NCBI GenBank assembly: GCA_036563245.1
Contig: DATCMU010000040.1
Location: forward strand, 1 to 64,000
Source: DATCMU01 sp036563245
GTDB lineage: Bacteria > Pseudomonadota > Alphaproteobacteria > Rhizobiales > Devosiaceae
Length of the DNA: 64,000 nt
Reading direction: 5' to 3'
A program made the position numbers and the translations under genes. This document shows positions 10,601-18,267 of the stretch, piece after piece. Under the pieces are notes generated by a model. That model had not been told where the DNA came from and did no database searches. It saw nothing but the letters and a program-made list of their open reading frames with translations. Each line of letters starts with the position of its first letter. Position 1 is the stretch's first letter.

Positions 10601-11172
10601 TCCGTGAGGTCGGATACGAACTCTATCAGAACATGCTCGAGGAAGCGGTGGCGGCCCTGCGACATGGCGAAGTGGATTTTGTGGATCGCAACGAATGGTC
10701 GCCGCAAATCTCGCTGGGTTTGCCGGTGATGATTCCGGAGTCCTTCGTGCCCGATCTTCAGGTGCGCATGCAACTCTATCGTCGACTCGGCGACCTGGGC
10801 GATGCGCAGGAGATCGACGCGTTCGGGGCGGAACTGATCGACCGGTTCGGCCCGTTGCCGGACGAGGTCCAATCCCTGCTCAAGCTGGTACTCGTCAAGT
10901 CGCTTTGCCGCCGGGCAAATGTCGAAAAGGTCGATGCGGGCCCCAAGGGCGCGGTGATTACGCTTCGCAACAACGAATTCGCCAATCCCGTGGGGCTGGT
11001 GCGATTCGTTTCGGACCCCGCGCAAGGGGTGCGCCTGAAACCCGATCAGCGGCTGGTGTTCGTGCGTGACTGGCCAAGCGTCGATGCGCGGCTCAAGGGC
11101 GCTGCGAGCATATTGTCCCGTCTGGCCAAACTGGCCGAGGAGAATGGTGGCGCGGCAACACTCGCCGGATAA
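7654..11172 (+). CDS. mfd: Transcription-repair coupling factor
   Basis: Mfd is the ATPase that removes stalled RNA polymerase at lesions and recruits UvrA. The 1172-residue length is standard. In order: a UvrB-like N-terminal module (FPAWDCLPYDRVSPN), an RNA polymerase-interacting domain beginning near residue 490 (GDLVVHVDHGIGRFIGL), then a RecG-like helicase with Walker A GDVGFGKTE, IVDEEQHFGV and LSATPIPRT. It continues with TTIVESGLDIPNANT and QIRGRIGRS, and ends in the C-terminal TRCF domain. It is the second gene of the sdhE-mfd unit. Confidence 0.98.
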   Translation: MNATTPFAGMEKPDRIVCNVPDGMQPVVLARLVEERLKAAPGDTVSLVFVARDGRRMQRMQEILAQLMPGHEVLGFPAWDCLPYDRVSPNAITTAARMTALAALVNPGTRGAIVLTTVNALIQRLQPREIIEKVSFSAAAGQVVPSDNLIGWAANNGYLRVPTVREAGEFAVRGGLVDLYPAGAEAPLRFDFFGSALESIRTFDPDSQRTTGSVPRVTLVPMSEIVLNEETVRLFRRNYTTAFGGNTSDDPMYAAISAGQRFAGVEHWLPFFYEKTSRLSDYTGPAPFIFDDQASHAFAERRDQIVDYHDARVQVLKAPQTSGGAPYKPIDPALLYETEAAPYALSGGEVLQFNPFAPAETGVPLRDEKGRVAPTFASERQAADTNLFESVVGMLRAETRAGRRAILACWTEGSRDRLSQILQDHGLGASRMAANWKEAASAKPGAPVFLVLGLETGFQTDDTIVLSEQDILGERMIRPQRRKKASDALTEAASLAAGDLVVHVDHGIGRFIGLRAIEAAGAPHDCVEIEYARGDKLYLPVENIELLSRYGSSETAELDRLGGGAWQAKKAKLKKRILDMAEQLIKIAAARQMSSAEPMAMQPGLYDEFASRFPYEETDDQLSTIDSVLDDLTSGRVMDRLVCGDVGFGKTEIALRAAFAVAMAGRQVAVVVPTTLLARQHFKTFSERFAGLPVKVAQASRLVSASELKATRDGLADGTVDIVVGTHALLSKSISFRNLGILIVDEEQHFGVAHKERLKELKANVHVLTLSATPIPRTLQLALTGVRDLSLLATPPVDRLAVRTFVTPFDALTVREALLREKYRGGQAFYVVPRIKDQAEIADFLKAQVPEVSFVVANGQMPPGALDDIMNAFYDGKYDVLVSTTIVESGLDIPNANTLIVHKADQFGLAQLYQIRGRIGRSKTRAYALFTVPGDRKLTDTAQRRLAVLQSLESLGAGFQLASHDLDIRGAGNILGEEQSGHIREVGYELYQNMLEEAVAALRHGEVDFVDRNEWSPQISLGLPVMIPESFVPDLQVRMQLYRRLGDLGDAQEIDAFGAELIDRFGPLPDEVQSLLKLVLVKSLCRRANVEKVDAGPKGAVITLRNNEFANPVGLVRFVSDPAQGVRLKPDQRLVFVRDWPSVDARLKGAASILSRLAKLAEENGGAATLAG

Positions 11173-11272
11173 TGCTTGGGAAAGCCGCGCCGGTCATGTT
11201 ATTGCCCGAATTCACGCATTGAAGGGCCTTACGAAACCCACCGCCTCAGGGCTGAATTACACGGAACAATCC

Positions 11273-11947
11273 ATGACACTGAAGAACGCGCTTATCACCG
11301 GTCTTGCTGTCGCGGGCCTTCTGTTCGGTGCCGGCAGCGCCATGGCGCAGGGCACCAATGCCGCGGCCGCGCAACCGGCATCCACTGACAAGGCGCCCCC
11401 AAGCCCCGAGCAGAACTGGCTCAAGGTCTGTGCGCCTGCCGACAAGGGCCAGAAGGCCTGCATCATGCGCCAGGTGGTGCTGAACAATGGCAATTTCCTC
11501 GGTTCCTTTCTGATCCGCGACGATCCGGGCCAGCAGAGCCGGTTGCTTGCCGTGGCCGCGGTGCCGGTCGGCGTCATGCTGCCGTTCGACATGATCTGGC
11601 AGATCGACGATGGCCGGCCGCTGCGCGTACCTTATGTGCAATGTGATCCGCAGTCTTGCGCCAGCATGACCGTGATCAATGAGGCCTATGTAAACAGCCT
11701 CAAGAAGGGCAATGTCCTCAAGCTGACCGCCAAGGCGCGTGGCAACAAGGACATCGTCGTTCAGATCAACCTGGCAGGTTTCACATCCGTCTATGACAGC
11801 GATACCGCGTTGACCTTCGACCAGTTCCGCAAGGACAGCACCGGCGCCAACGCGCTTGAGCAGGCATTGCAGGACCAGGCAGAACAGATCCGTCGGCAGA
11901 AGGAAGGGGATACGACCCCCGCACCGGCTCCGACCACCGGCAACTGA
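11273..11947 (+). CDS. Invasion-associated locus B (IalB) family secreted protein
   Basis: The 224-residue precursor has a clear Sec signal peptide (ALITGLAVAGLLFGAGSAMA, cleavage near residue 23 before QGTNAA). The mature part resembles the IalB family (WLKVCAPADKGQKACIMRQ, then LPFDMIWQIDDGRPLRVPY and QCDPQSCASMTVI). Its four Cys at about residues 63, 71, 124 and 129 would suit two disulfides. The family was named from Bartonella, but homologues are common in harmless alphaproteobacteria and the molecular role is unsettled. The C terminus is a Gln/Pro-rich low-complexity tail. I chose the ATG at 11273 because it opens the signal peptide. A terminator follows 33 bases after the stop. Confidence 0.85.
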   Translation: MTLKNALITGLAVAGLLFGAGSAMAQGTNAAAAQPASTDKAPPSPEQNWLKVCAPADKGQKACIMRQVVLNNGNFLGSFLIRDDPGQQSRLLAVAAVPVGVMLPFDMIWQIDDGRPLRVPYVQCDPQSCASMTVINEAYVNSLKKGNVLKLTAKARGNKDIVVQINLAGFTSVYDSDTALTFDQFRKDSTGANALEQALQDQAEQIRRQKEGDTTPAPAPTTGN

Positions 11948-11979
11948 TCCGCCATATACGTCGGATAAAACGATGAAAG

Positions 11980-12005
11980 GGAGCGGTTTGCCGCTCCTTT
12001 TTTTT
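11980..12005 (+). terminator. Rho-independent terminator after the IalB-like gene
   Basis: A perfect seven-base stem GGAGCGG / CCGCTCC encloses a TTTG loop at 11980-11997 and is followed by eight T residues. It ends plus-strand transcripts from the sdhE-mfd-ialB direction. The minus-strand reading has only a short T run, so it is mainly one-directional. Confidence 0.9.
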
Positions 12006-12029
12006 GGCCCAGGTTGTGAACGCGCTGGA

Positions 12030-13199
12030 TTAGCGCCGACCCATGCCGACCCCAAAGGCCTGGCGACGCAGGCTGGGCATGGACTTGAGCGCCCAAAGGC
12101 CGCCGGCCCTAAGAGCCTGTGCGGGCAGGAAGTCGGACAGAAGCGAGCGATAGAGCGTATCGACCAGGGTTCCGGTGCGGACCAGATCGCTGCGCCGGCG
12201 TGTGCTGTATTCACCGACCGCGGCCTTTGCCCAACCGGGAGCCGACACGTCAAGATCGGCTACGGATGCAGCCAGGTCGGCGACATCGCGCAATCCGAGA
12301 TTCAGGCCCTGAGCGCCCAGCGGCGGGAAGGCATGCAACGACTCTCCGACAAGCGCAATTCCATCCCTTCCTGCCTCATGGGCGGCGAGGGTTGCGAGCG
12401 GAAAGACAAAGCTGGGGCTCGCCAGCGACACAGCGCCGAACAGGTGCTGCGACCTGGCGTTGAGTAGCGCGGTCAAACCTTGCGGTCCTGATGCACGGGC
12501 GGTTTCCAGTTGCGCATGGTCGTCGATCCACACCAGGTTGGCCCGATTGTTTCCTGCCGGAACAAGGGTGAAAGGGCCTTTGCGATAGTGAAACTCGACG
12601 GAAGTTCCTTCGAGGCCGCGTTCGAGTTCCACATCGCAAACCAGCGCGGACTGCTGGAATTTGTGTTCCCTGACACCAATTGCCGCTGCTTCGCGCACTG
12701 TTGATCTCTTGCCGTCTGCGCCGACGACAAGTCGGACAGAGGCCGCGCTTCCATCATCGAGACGTACAAGGTAGCCGTCTTCGAAAGACTCAAGGGACTT
12801 GAGCGACGCTTCGACTGTCACCAGCCGATCGTTGCTAGCTGCGGCCTCCCGGAACGATTCGGACAGGGCTGTATTGGGGAAGTTCCAGGCAAAGGCGTCG
12901 AGCCCTGCTTCGGCGCTGTCGAACAGGGTTTCGGGCGCTCGAATGAGCCTCGGCGTCGCATCGATGATGCGAATGCGCCGCAGCGGCGTTCCAATGGACT
13001 GGGGTGAATCGATCAGGCCGGATGCGGTCAGGAAATCCACGCTGGGCATCATCAGCGCAGAAGTACGCCGGTCGGGTGGACCGGCCGGCGCAACGTGCAA
13101 GGTATGAAGCCCCGCGCCTGAAAGAACGCTGGCCGCTGCAAGACCGGAGAGACCGCCGCCAACTACGGCGGCATCGAATCGCTCCGGTCGTTGCGTCAT
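12030..13199 (-). CDS. UbiH/UbiF-family FAD-dependent monooxygenase
   Basis: This 389-residue protein belongs to the PHBH-fold flavin monooxygenases that hydroxylate the ubiquinone ring. Motifs in order: dinucleotide-binding VVGGGLSGLAAA at about residues 12-23, the DG motif VGADGKRSTVREA at about 150, and the second FAD motif in the form VGESLHAFPPLGAQGLNLG at about 290 (Glu where many relatives have Asp). The target carbon (C5, C6 or C1) cannot be told from sequence. Its ATG overlaps the stop of the upstream YeeE-type gene by four bases, so it is translationally coupled to two sulfur-transporter-like genes, an unusual setting for a quinone hydroxylase. Confidence 0.85.
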   Translation of the reverse strand: MTQRPERFDAAVVGGGLSGLAAASVLSGAGLHTLHVAPAGPPDRRTSALMMPSVDFLTASGLIDSPQSIGTPLRRIRIIDATPRLIRAPETLFDSAEAGLDAFAWNFPNTALSESFREAAASNDRLVTVEASLKSLESFEDGYLVRLDDGSAASVRLVVGADGKRSTVREAAAIGVREHKFQQSALVCDVELERGLEGTSVEFHYRKGPFTLVPAGNNRANLVWIDDHAQLETARASGPQGLTALLNARSQHLFGAVSLASPSFVFPLATLAAHEAGRDGIALVGESLHAFPPLGAQGLNLGLRDVADLAASVADLDVSAPGWAKAAVGEYSTRRRSDLVRTGTLVDTLYRSLLSDFLPAQALRAGGLWALKSMPSLRRQAFGVGMGRR

Positions 13200-13666
13200 G
13201 CGGGTACAGCCTTTGCCGATTGGAAACGGGTTACCAGGCTGCCAATGTAGGAGCCGGCAAACATGGCGGCAAGAAAGATCGCAAGGTTGTGGGGCACGAA
13301 ACCCACAAGCGCGATGGCCGGGCCCGGGCAAATGCCCGACATACCCCACCCGACCCCGAACAGCGCGGCGCCGATCACCAGTTGCCGATCAATATGCGTG
13401 CGCTCCGGCAGGTGAAAACGGGTGTCGAGGAGAGGGGACGCGCGACGCGCCGAGATCCGGATGGCAAGGAACATCACCAGGATGGCCGGTGCAATCACGA
13501 AGGCAAGGCTGGGGTCCCAACCGCCGCTGGGAATGGCTCCAAAATCGAGGAACCGGAGCACCTTGTGCGGATCGACCATCTGCGAAACGTAGAGACCGGC
13601 GCCAAACAGGGCGCCGCTAAGCGCCGCGGTGGCCAGGTAGGCTGGCTTCAAGGTCGTGGACATCAT
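13196..13666 (-). CDS. YeeE/YedE-type membrane protein (DUF6691), second half-transporter
   Basis: This 156-residue polytopic membrane protein has about four hydrophobic segments. The family Cys motif is GMSGICPGPAIALVG at about residue 110. YeeE/YedE proteins import thiosulfate or related sulfur species, and the conserved Cys are thought to relay the sulfur. A two-gene split like this one (about 145 + 156 residues) resembles the PmpA/PmpB type rather than full-length TsuA. The start at 13666 overlaps the stop of the preceding gene (ATGA), and its own stop overlaps the monooxygenase start in the same way. The substrate is not established. Confidence 0.85.
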   Translation of the reverse strand: MMSTTLKPAYLATAALSGALFGAGLYVSQMVDPHKVLRFLDFGAIPSGGWDPSLAFVIAPAILVMFLAIRISARRASPLLDTRFHLPERTHIDRQLVIGAALFGVGWGMSGICPGPAIALVGFVPHNLAIFLAAMFAGSYIGSLVTRFQSAKAVPA

Positions 13667-14097
13667 GCAACTCCGGTGATTGCGACCGTGGCGATCGCGA
13701 CAGCGAAAAAGACGGCAACTGCAACAAGCGAGCGCAAGGACAGGCGTGCAAGCCCGCACACGCCATGGCCAGATGTGCAGCCATTGCCGATCTTGGTGCC
13801 AAGGCCGACCAAGAGGCCCGATGCCGCGATCCACAGCGGATCACCGACAAGAGACGCCGGCTGCCCTTGCGGGCCGCCGACGCCCAGGCCAGGGAAGGCG
13901 TAGGATGCCGCGAGCGCCGAAAGGGCGAGCGCGGCGAGGAATACCAGCCGCCACAACACGGTGTTCGCCGGCGGCAGCAACTGACCGAATATTCCCGATA
14001 TGCCTGCAATGCGGCCGTTACCGATCCACAAGACGGCTGAGGCCAGCCCGATAAGGGTTCCACCGAGCAGGGCAGGGATTGGTGAGAAAGCGTCCAT
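13663..14097 (-). CDS. YeeE/YedE family membrane protein, first half-transporter
   Basis: This 144-residue membrane protein is the first gene of a three-gene minus-strand operon. The repeat-type motifs GNGRIAGISGIFG at about residue 26 and IGNGCTSGHGVCGLARLS at about 105 are the conserved Cys/Gly signature of YeeE/YedE sulfur-compound transporters. About four transmembrane segments are apparent. A GAGG box lies about 9 bases before the ATG. An ATTC-N8-GAAT palindrome 80 bases upstream suggests sulfide or persulfide control. Confidence 0.87.
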   Translation of the reverse strand: MDAFSPIPALLGGTLIGLASAVLWIGNGRIAGISGIFGQLLPPANTVLWRLVFLAALALSALAASYAFPGLGVGGPQGQPASLVGDPLWIAASGLLVGLGTKIGNGCTSGHGVCGLARLSLRSLVAVAVFFAVAIATVAITGVA

Positions 14098-14176
14098 GAC
14101 AGGAGCCTCTTGATTGCGTTGGACTGCAATCTAGGCGATCCGGCGTTGCGCCCGCCACGCGGTCAGGTGAATGCTT

Positions 14177-14192
14177 ATTCGAACTTTCGAAT
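14177..14192. promoter_or_regulatory. Candidate SqrR/BigR-type operator
   Basis: Perfect inverted repeat ATTCGAA-CT-TTCGAAT between divergent yeeE and terC, 80 bases from the yeeE start and 125 from the terC start. It fits the ATTC-N8-GAAT pattern described for the sulfide/persulfide-sensing ArsR-family repressor SqrR. Assignment to this regulator is inference. No ArsR-type regulator gene is in the window. Confidence 0.55.
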
Positions 14193-14316
14193 TTGCGGCG
14201 AAACGTATTTCGTCAAAACCGCATTTCAGCGGAAAGGCGCCGGTGAGGCTTCAAAACCGGTGCGGCGCACTCTAGTTTGGCTCGCGGCGAATGTGCCGGA
14301 CGGAATGGAGAATTCA

Positions 14317-15042
14317 ATGCTCGACTGGATGATGGATCCTGCGGCCTGGGCGGGGCTGCTGACCCTGACATTGATGGAAGTCGTGCTTGGGATCGACAAT
14401 GTTGTCTTCATCTCGGTCCTGACATCCAGATTGCCGCCGCATGTTGCTCGTCGGGCACGGCAGATCGGTCTCACGCTCGCCCTGGTTTTCCGTATTGCGC
14501 TGCTTCTGGTGATCAGCTGGATCATAGGCCTGACCCAGCCCGCGTTCGGGGTCCTTGGCCTTGAATTCTCCTGGCGGGACCTGATCCTGCTTACAGGCGG
14601 GCTGTTCCTGATCTACAAGGCGACGCACGAAATGCACAGCGCCATCGAGGAGCCCGATCACGGCAATCTGGCGGATGTCGCCAAGGCTGCCTTCGGGGTC
14701 ATCATCTCGCAGATCGTGCTGATCGACGTGGTTTTCTCCATCGACTCCATTGTCACGGCCATTGGAATGGCCCAGCACGTGGAAGTCATGATTATTGCGG
14801 TCGTGATTGCCGTGGCAATCATGTACGCCGCATCCGCACCGATCGCGGCGTTCATCGTCGAGCATCCCACGACCAAGATGCTCGCACTGTCGTTTCTGAT
14901 CCTGATTGGCGCCACCCTGGTCGCCGACGGCTTCGGCTTTCATATCCCCAAGGGATACGTCTATTTTGCAATGGCGTTCTCGACGGGGGTCGAGTCGATC
15001 AACATCCTCATGCGACACCGGCAAAAAAGGCAAAAACAATGA
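14317..15042 (+). CDS. TerC family integral membrane protein
   Basis: This 241-residue membrane protein has seven or so hydrophobic helices. The two TerC acidic signatures are EVVLGIDNVVFISVLTSR at about residues 19-36 and IDVVFSIDSIVTAIGMAQH at about 137-155. TerC-family proteins are linked to tellurite resistance and, more recently, to Mn2+ export and metal loading of secreted proteins; which applies here is unknown. I chose the ATG at 14317 for its GGAG box 6 bases upstream. The frame is open further upstream. Its stop overlaps the next start by four bases. Confidence 0.88.
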   Translation: MLDWMMDPAAWAGLLTLTLMEVVLGIDNVVFISVLTSRLPPHVARRARQIGLTLALVFRIALLLVISWIIGLTQPAFGVLGLEFSWRDLILLTGGLFLIYKATHEMHSAIEEPDHGNLADVAKAAFGVIISQIVLIDVVFSIDSIVTAIGMAQHVEVMIIAVVIAVAIMYAASAPIAAFIVEHPTTKMLALSFLILIGATLVADGFGFHIPKGYVYFAMAFSTGVESINILMRHRQKRQKQ

Positions 15043-16010
15043 GCAAGGCCATAGTCGTCCACCAGCACGGTGGCCCCGAAGTCCTCGGAATCGAAGACGT
15101 GACGGTCCCGGAACCCGGCGCGGGTGAAATCAGGGTCCGGCATCGCGCCATTGGGCTGAATTTCATCGATGTGTACTACCGTACCGGCCTGTACAAGACC
15201 GAGTTGCCCTTCGTTCCGGGGAATGAGGCGGCGGGCGATGTCGTTGCGGTGGGGCCGGGGGTCCGCGAATTCGCAGTCGGCGATCGCATCGTCTACAACG
15301 GGCCCATCGGGGCCTATGCCGAAGAGCGCGTCATGCCCGCGGACCAGGCGATCCCCTTGCCCGACGACATTTCCTACGAGGCGGGCGCGGCCATGCTGCT
15401 CAAGGGGCTGACGGCCTATTACCTGCTGCATCTGACCTGGCCACTGCGCAAGGGCGAGACCATCCTTTTTCACGCTGCGGCCGGCGGGGTCGGACTGATC
15501 GCGTGCCAGTGGGCGAATGCCATCGGCGCAACGGTTATCGGCACCGTGGGATCGGACGACAAGGCAAGACTCGCTGCGGCAAATGGCTGCCACCACACGA
15601 TCAATTACCGTGAAGAGAACTTCGTCGATCGGGTGCGCGAGATCACTGGCGGCAAGGGGGTGGACGTCGTCTACGATTCCATCGGCAAGGATACATTCGA
15701 GGACTCCCTCGACTGCCTGCGCAAGCGCGGGCTGATGGTGAGCTTCGGTAATGCGACGGGGCCGGTCTCAATCCCCAATCTCGGCATACTCGCCGCCAAG
15801 GGATCGTTGTTCGTTACCCGACCGACCATATTCGGTTATTTCTCGGAGCGGCCCGACCTGCTTGATGCCGCCACCCAGCTGTTCAAGGCGATGCGGGAGG
15901 GGACCATCACGCCCGTTATCGGGCAACGGTACCGCCTGTCGGAGGCCGCCGAAGCCCAATCGGCCCTAGAGAACCGGAAAACCACCGGATCGACATTGCT
16001 GATCCCGTAG
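15039..16010 (+). CDS. NADPH:quinone oxidoreductase (zeta-crystallin-like MDR)
   Basis: This 323-residue, zinc-free medium-chain dehydrogenase/reductase reduces quinones or related enones with NADPH. The substrate domain has the family pattern RHRAIGLNFIDVYYRTGLYK. The Rossmann domain has AAAGGVGLIACQWANAIGA at about residue 150 and VGSDDKARLAAANG. YDSIGKDTF and KTTGSTLLIP close the chain as in E. coli QOR. It is coupled to terC by an ATGA overlap. A functional link between the two is not known. Confidence 0.93.
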   Translation: MSKAIVVHQHGGPEVLGIEDVTVPEPGAGEIRVRHRAIGLNFIDVYYRTGLYKTELPFVPGNEAAGDVVAVGPGVREFAVGDRIVYNGPIGAYAEERVMPADQAIPLPDDISYEAGAAMLLKGLTAYYLLHLTWPLRKGETILFHAAAGGVGLIACQWANAIGATVIGTVGSDDKARLAAANGCHHTINYREENFVDRVREITGGKGVDVVYDSIGKDTFEDSLDCLRKRGLMVSFGNATGPVSIPNLGILAAKGSLFVTRPTIFGYFSERPDLLDAATQLFKAMREGTITPVIGQRYRLSEAAEAQSALENRKTTGSTLLIP

Positions 16011-16051
16011 CGCTTGAAACAGGGGTGGCGAAAAGCTAAATGGGCTGCACC

Positions 16052-16141
16052 GGGTGGGTGGCAGAGTGGTTGATTGCACCGGTCTTGAAAACCGGCGGGC
16101 GCGCAAGCGTCTCGGGGGTTCAAATCCCTCCCCACCCGCCA
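16052..16141 (+). tRNA. tRNA-Ser (anticodon TGA)
   Basis: Ninety-nucleotide class II tRNA. Acceptor GGGTGGG pairs with CCCACCC, the D arm contains GCAGAGTGGTTGATTGC, and the anticodon loop is CTTGAAA with anticodon TGA. The long variable arm GGGCGCGCAAGCGTCTC is diagnostic of serine, and the T arm is GGGGGTTCAAATCCCTC. Discriminator G and CCA are encoded. It lies 19 bases before the cyclotransferase gene. Confidence 0.97.
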
Positions 16142-16160
16142 AGTGCGAACCGATTGTGAC

Positions 16161-16703
16161 ATGAACAAGTTCATCTACTTCGCGTATGGCTCGAACATGC
16201 TGGTCAGCCGGCTGACCGCGCGCTGCCCAAGCGCCCGGGCCATTGGCACGGCCTGGGTTCCCGGGCACGAGGTGAGCTTTTCGCTGCCGTCAGCGGTCGA
16301 CGGGTCGGGAAAAGCGGGCATTCGCGAGGCGGCCAACGACAAGGCCTGGGGCGTCCTCTACGAGATATCGCTCGACCATCGGATACACCTGGACGTCGCG
16401 GAGAGCCACGGCGAGGTGTACGATCGGCACGATACCTTTGAAGTGATCGGGCCGGGCGGCGAGCACTACGTTTCGGCGACCTACAAGCCGCTTCAGCATG
16501 GCGTGCTGCCGCCATACGACTGGTACTTGGCGCTTTGCGTCGCAGGGGCAGAACAAAATGGATTGCCCGATCACGCCATCGAGCAGTTGCGCGCGGTGCG
16601 GGCGATTCCGGACCCGGACCCGGATCGCGAAGGGCGCCGGATCGCAATGAAGGCCTTGCACGAAGCCGGACGAAGCGATTTGCCTTCGCAACTTCTGCGA
16701 TGA
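16161..16703 (+). CDS. Gamma-glutamylcyclotransferase-fold protein
   Basis: This 180-residue cytoplasmic protein has the cyclotransferase signature YFAYGSNML at about residues 6-14 and the pattern AWGVLYEISLDHRIHLDVAES around residue 60-80, where the Glu is the expected general base. Enzymes of this fold release 5-oxoproline from gamma-glutamyl amino acids or glutathione breakdown products. The substrate preference cannot be read from sequence. The context is persuasive: its stop overlaps pxpB (ATGA), whose product helps hydrolyse 5-oxoproline. I chose the ATG at 16161 over an upstream one at 16143 because it begins directly at the first beta strand. No good ribosome binding site is visible. 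Confidence 0.87.
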   Translation: MNKFIYFAYGSNMLVSRLTARCPSARAIGTAWVPGHEVSFSLPSAVDGSGKAGIREAANDKAWGVLYEISLDHRIHLDVAESHGEVYDRHDTFEVIGPGGEHYVSATYKPLQHGVLPPYDWYLALCVAGAEQNGLPDHAIEQLRAVRAIPDPDPDREGRRIAMKALHEAGRSDLPSQLLR

Positions 16704-17365
16704 CCCTGGCCTACCGGCCGCGGATTCTGCCGCTTGGCGATTCGGCCATCCTGGTGCGTTTTGCCGACAAGCTGGACGATCTCGGTAACCGGGCGGCGGT
16801 TGGCTTTTCCCGTCATCTGGAAGACCATCCAATACCGGGCGTGCTCGAAATCATGCCCAATCTGGTTTCGGTATTGCTGCGTTATGATGCCACGACAACG
16901 GGCTTCGACAGTCTTGCCGGCGAGGTTCGTCTGGCGATCGCCGCCTCAGACGGCCAGCCAGCCGGAGAGGAAACCCGGCAGGAGATCGAGGTTGAATTCG
17001 GCGGCGAGGCCGGACCGGACCTGGGCTCGGTCGCGTCAGCGCTGAACATGTCGGTCGATGAGTTCATCCAGGCGCACAATGCTTCGGACCTGCGCGTACT
17101 TGCGACCGGGTTCGCGCCGGGGTTCGTCTATTGCGGGTTGCATGACCAGAGTTTGCGGCTGGAGCGCCGGCGCGATGTGCGCTCGCGCGTGCCGGCCGGT
17201 TCGGTCCTGTTCGCCGCCGGACAGACCGCGATTGCCGCGACGCCGATTCCGACGGGCTGGCACGTGATCGGCCGCACCGGCTTTCGCAATTTCGATCCGG
17301 AGGCCGATCCCCCGACGATGCTGCGCGCAGGTCAACGGGTGAAGTTCAGGAGTGCCAGAGGATGA
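16700..17365 (+). CDS. pxpB: 5-oxoprolinase subunit B (KipI-like)
   Basis: This is one of three subunits of the bacterial ATP-dependent 5-oxoprolinase PxpABC, which hydrolyses 5-oxoproline to glutamate. The 221 residues show the PxpB/KipI pattern: LPLGDSAILVRF at about residues 10-21, IPGVLEIMPNLVSVLLRYD at about 45-63, and ATGFAPGFVYCGLHD and RSRVPAGSVLFAAGQTAI in the cyclophilin-like C-terminal domain. Four-base overlaps on both sides place it in the middle of a coupled operon. In Bacillus the homologue was first known as a kinase inhibitor, but gene order favours the oxoprolinase role. Confidence 0.93.
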   Translation: MTLAYRPRILPLGDSAILVRFADKLDDLGNRAAVGFSRHLEDHPIPGVLEIMPNLVSVLLRYDATTTGFDSLAGEVRLAIAASDGQPAGEETRQEIEVEFGGEAGPDLGSVASALNMSVDEFIQAHNASDLRVLATGFAPGFVYCGLHDQSLRLERRRDVRSRVPAGSVLFAAGQTAIAATPIPTGWHVIGRTGFRNFDPEADPPTMLRAGQRVKFRSARG

Positions 17366-18267
17366 GAAGTGCGATCCGCATCATCCGGGCGGCACCCTTG
17401 ACCACCATTCAGGACGAGGGGCGATTCGGGGCGCTGCGTCACGGTATCGGTGCTTCCGGCCCCATGGATGCCACGGGGTTCGCTTCAGCGGGCGCAGGCC
17501 TCGCCGAGCCAGGGGCGGCTATCGAATTTACCCATGCCGGGATCGCGTTCGAGATCGAAGGGGCGGCGGTGACTGCCGGTTTCGGAGGTGGCGTGTTCGG
17601 ATTGTCGGTGAACGGCAATCCGGCTCCCTGGGGGGCGCGGCTTGGGCTGCGCGACGGGGATCGTGTCGATGTCGTGCCTGGGAAATCGGGCAATTACGGG
17701 TATGTGCGTTTTTCAGGAGAACTGGCCGTTCCCGCTTTGTTGGGCAGTCAGGCGACCAATCTCGTGGTCGGTCTCGGTGGGTTCAGAGGCCGGGCATTGC
17801 GCGTGGGTGATGCCATAGAGGTCATTGGGAGCCCCGATCCATCGCCTGGGGGCGACGGGCTTGCGCCTGCCGCTGGAGACGGACCAATTCGCGTGATCTG
17901 GGGTCTGCACGCCGATCTGTTCGCGGCCGATACGCGTCGGCGCTTCCTCGCCGGCACGTTCCGGATATCCCAGAAGATGGATCGCATGGGCGTAAGGCTC
18001 GAAGATCCCGGTGGAGTCTTCGCGTCGGCTCGAATTCTGTCGCTGGTGTCCGACGCCGTTGTGCCCGGGGATATCCAGATCCTGGGGGACGGCACGCCCA
18101 TTGTTCTGATGCGCGATCATCAGCCCACCGGAGGGTATCCGCGCATTGCAACCGTGATTTCCGCAGATATCGACAGGTTTGCGCAGATGCGGGCGGGTTC
18201 CGACGTCGCATTCCTGCCCGTCACCGTCGATCATGCCCATGCGCTCCTCCGGCGGAGAGGGAAATGA
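17362..18267 (+). CDS. pxpC: 5-oxoprolinase subunit C (KipA-like, biotin-dependent carboxyltransferase fold)
   Basis: This 301-residue protein has the family start TTIQDEGRFGALRHGIGASG at about residues 14-33 followed by MDATGFASAGAGL. Later come VRFSGELAVPALLGSQAT, RMGVRLEDPGG, and VLMRDHQPTGGYPRIATV near residue 255-272. It pairs with PxpB to form the ATP-using half of the 5-oxoprolinase. Database names of the 'allophanate hydrolase subunit 2' type refer to the same fold. It overlaps both neighbours by four bases. Confidence 0.93.
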   Translation: MRSAIRIIRAAPLTTIQDEGRFGALRHGIGASGPMDATGFASAGAGLAEPGAAIEFTHAGIAFEIEGAAVTAGFGGGVFGLSVNGNPAPWGARLGLRDGDRVDVVPGKSGNYGYVRFSGELAVPALLGSQATNLVVGLGGFRGRALRVGDAIEVIGSPDPSPGGDGLAPAAGDGPIRVIWGLHADLFAADTRRRFLAGTFRISQKMDRMGVRLEDPGGVFASARILSLVSDAVVPGDIQILGDGTPIVLMRDHQPTGGYPRIATVISADIDRFAQMRAGSDVAFLPVTVDHAHALLRRRGK

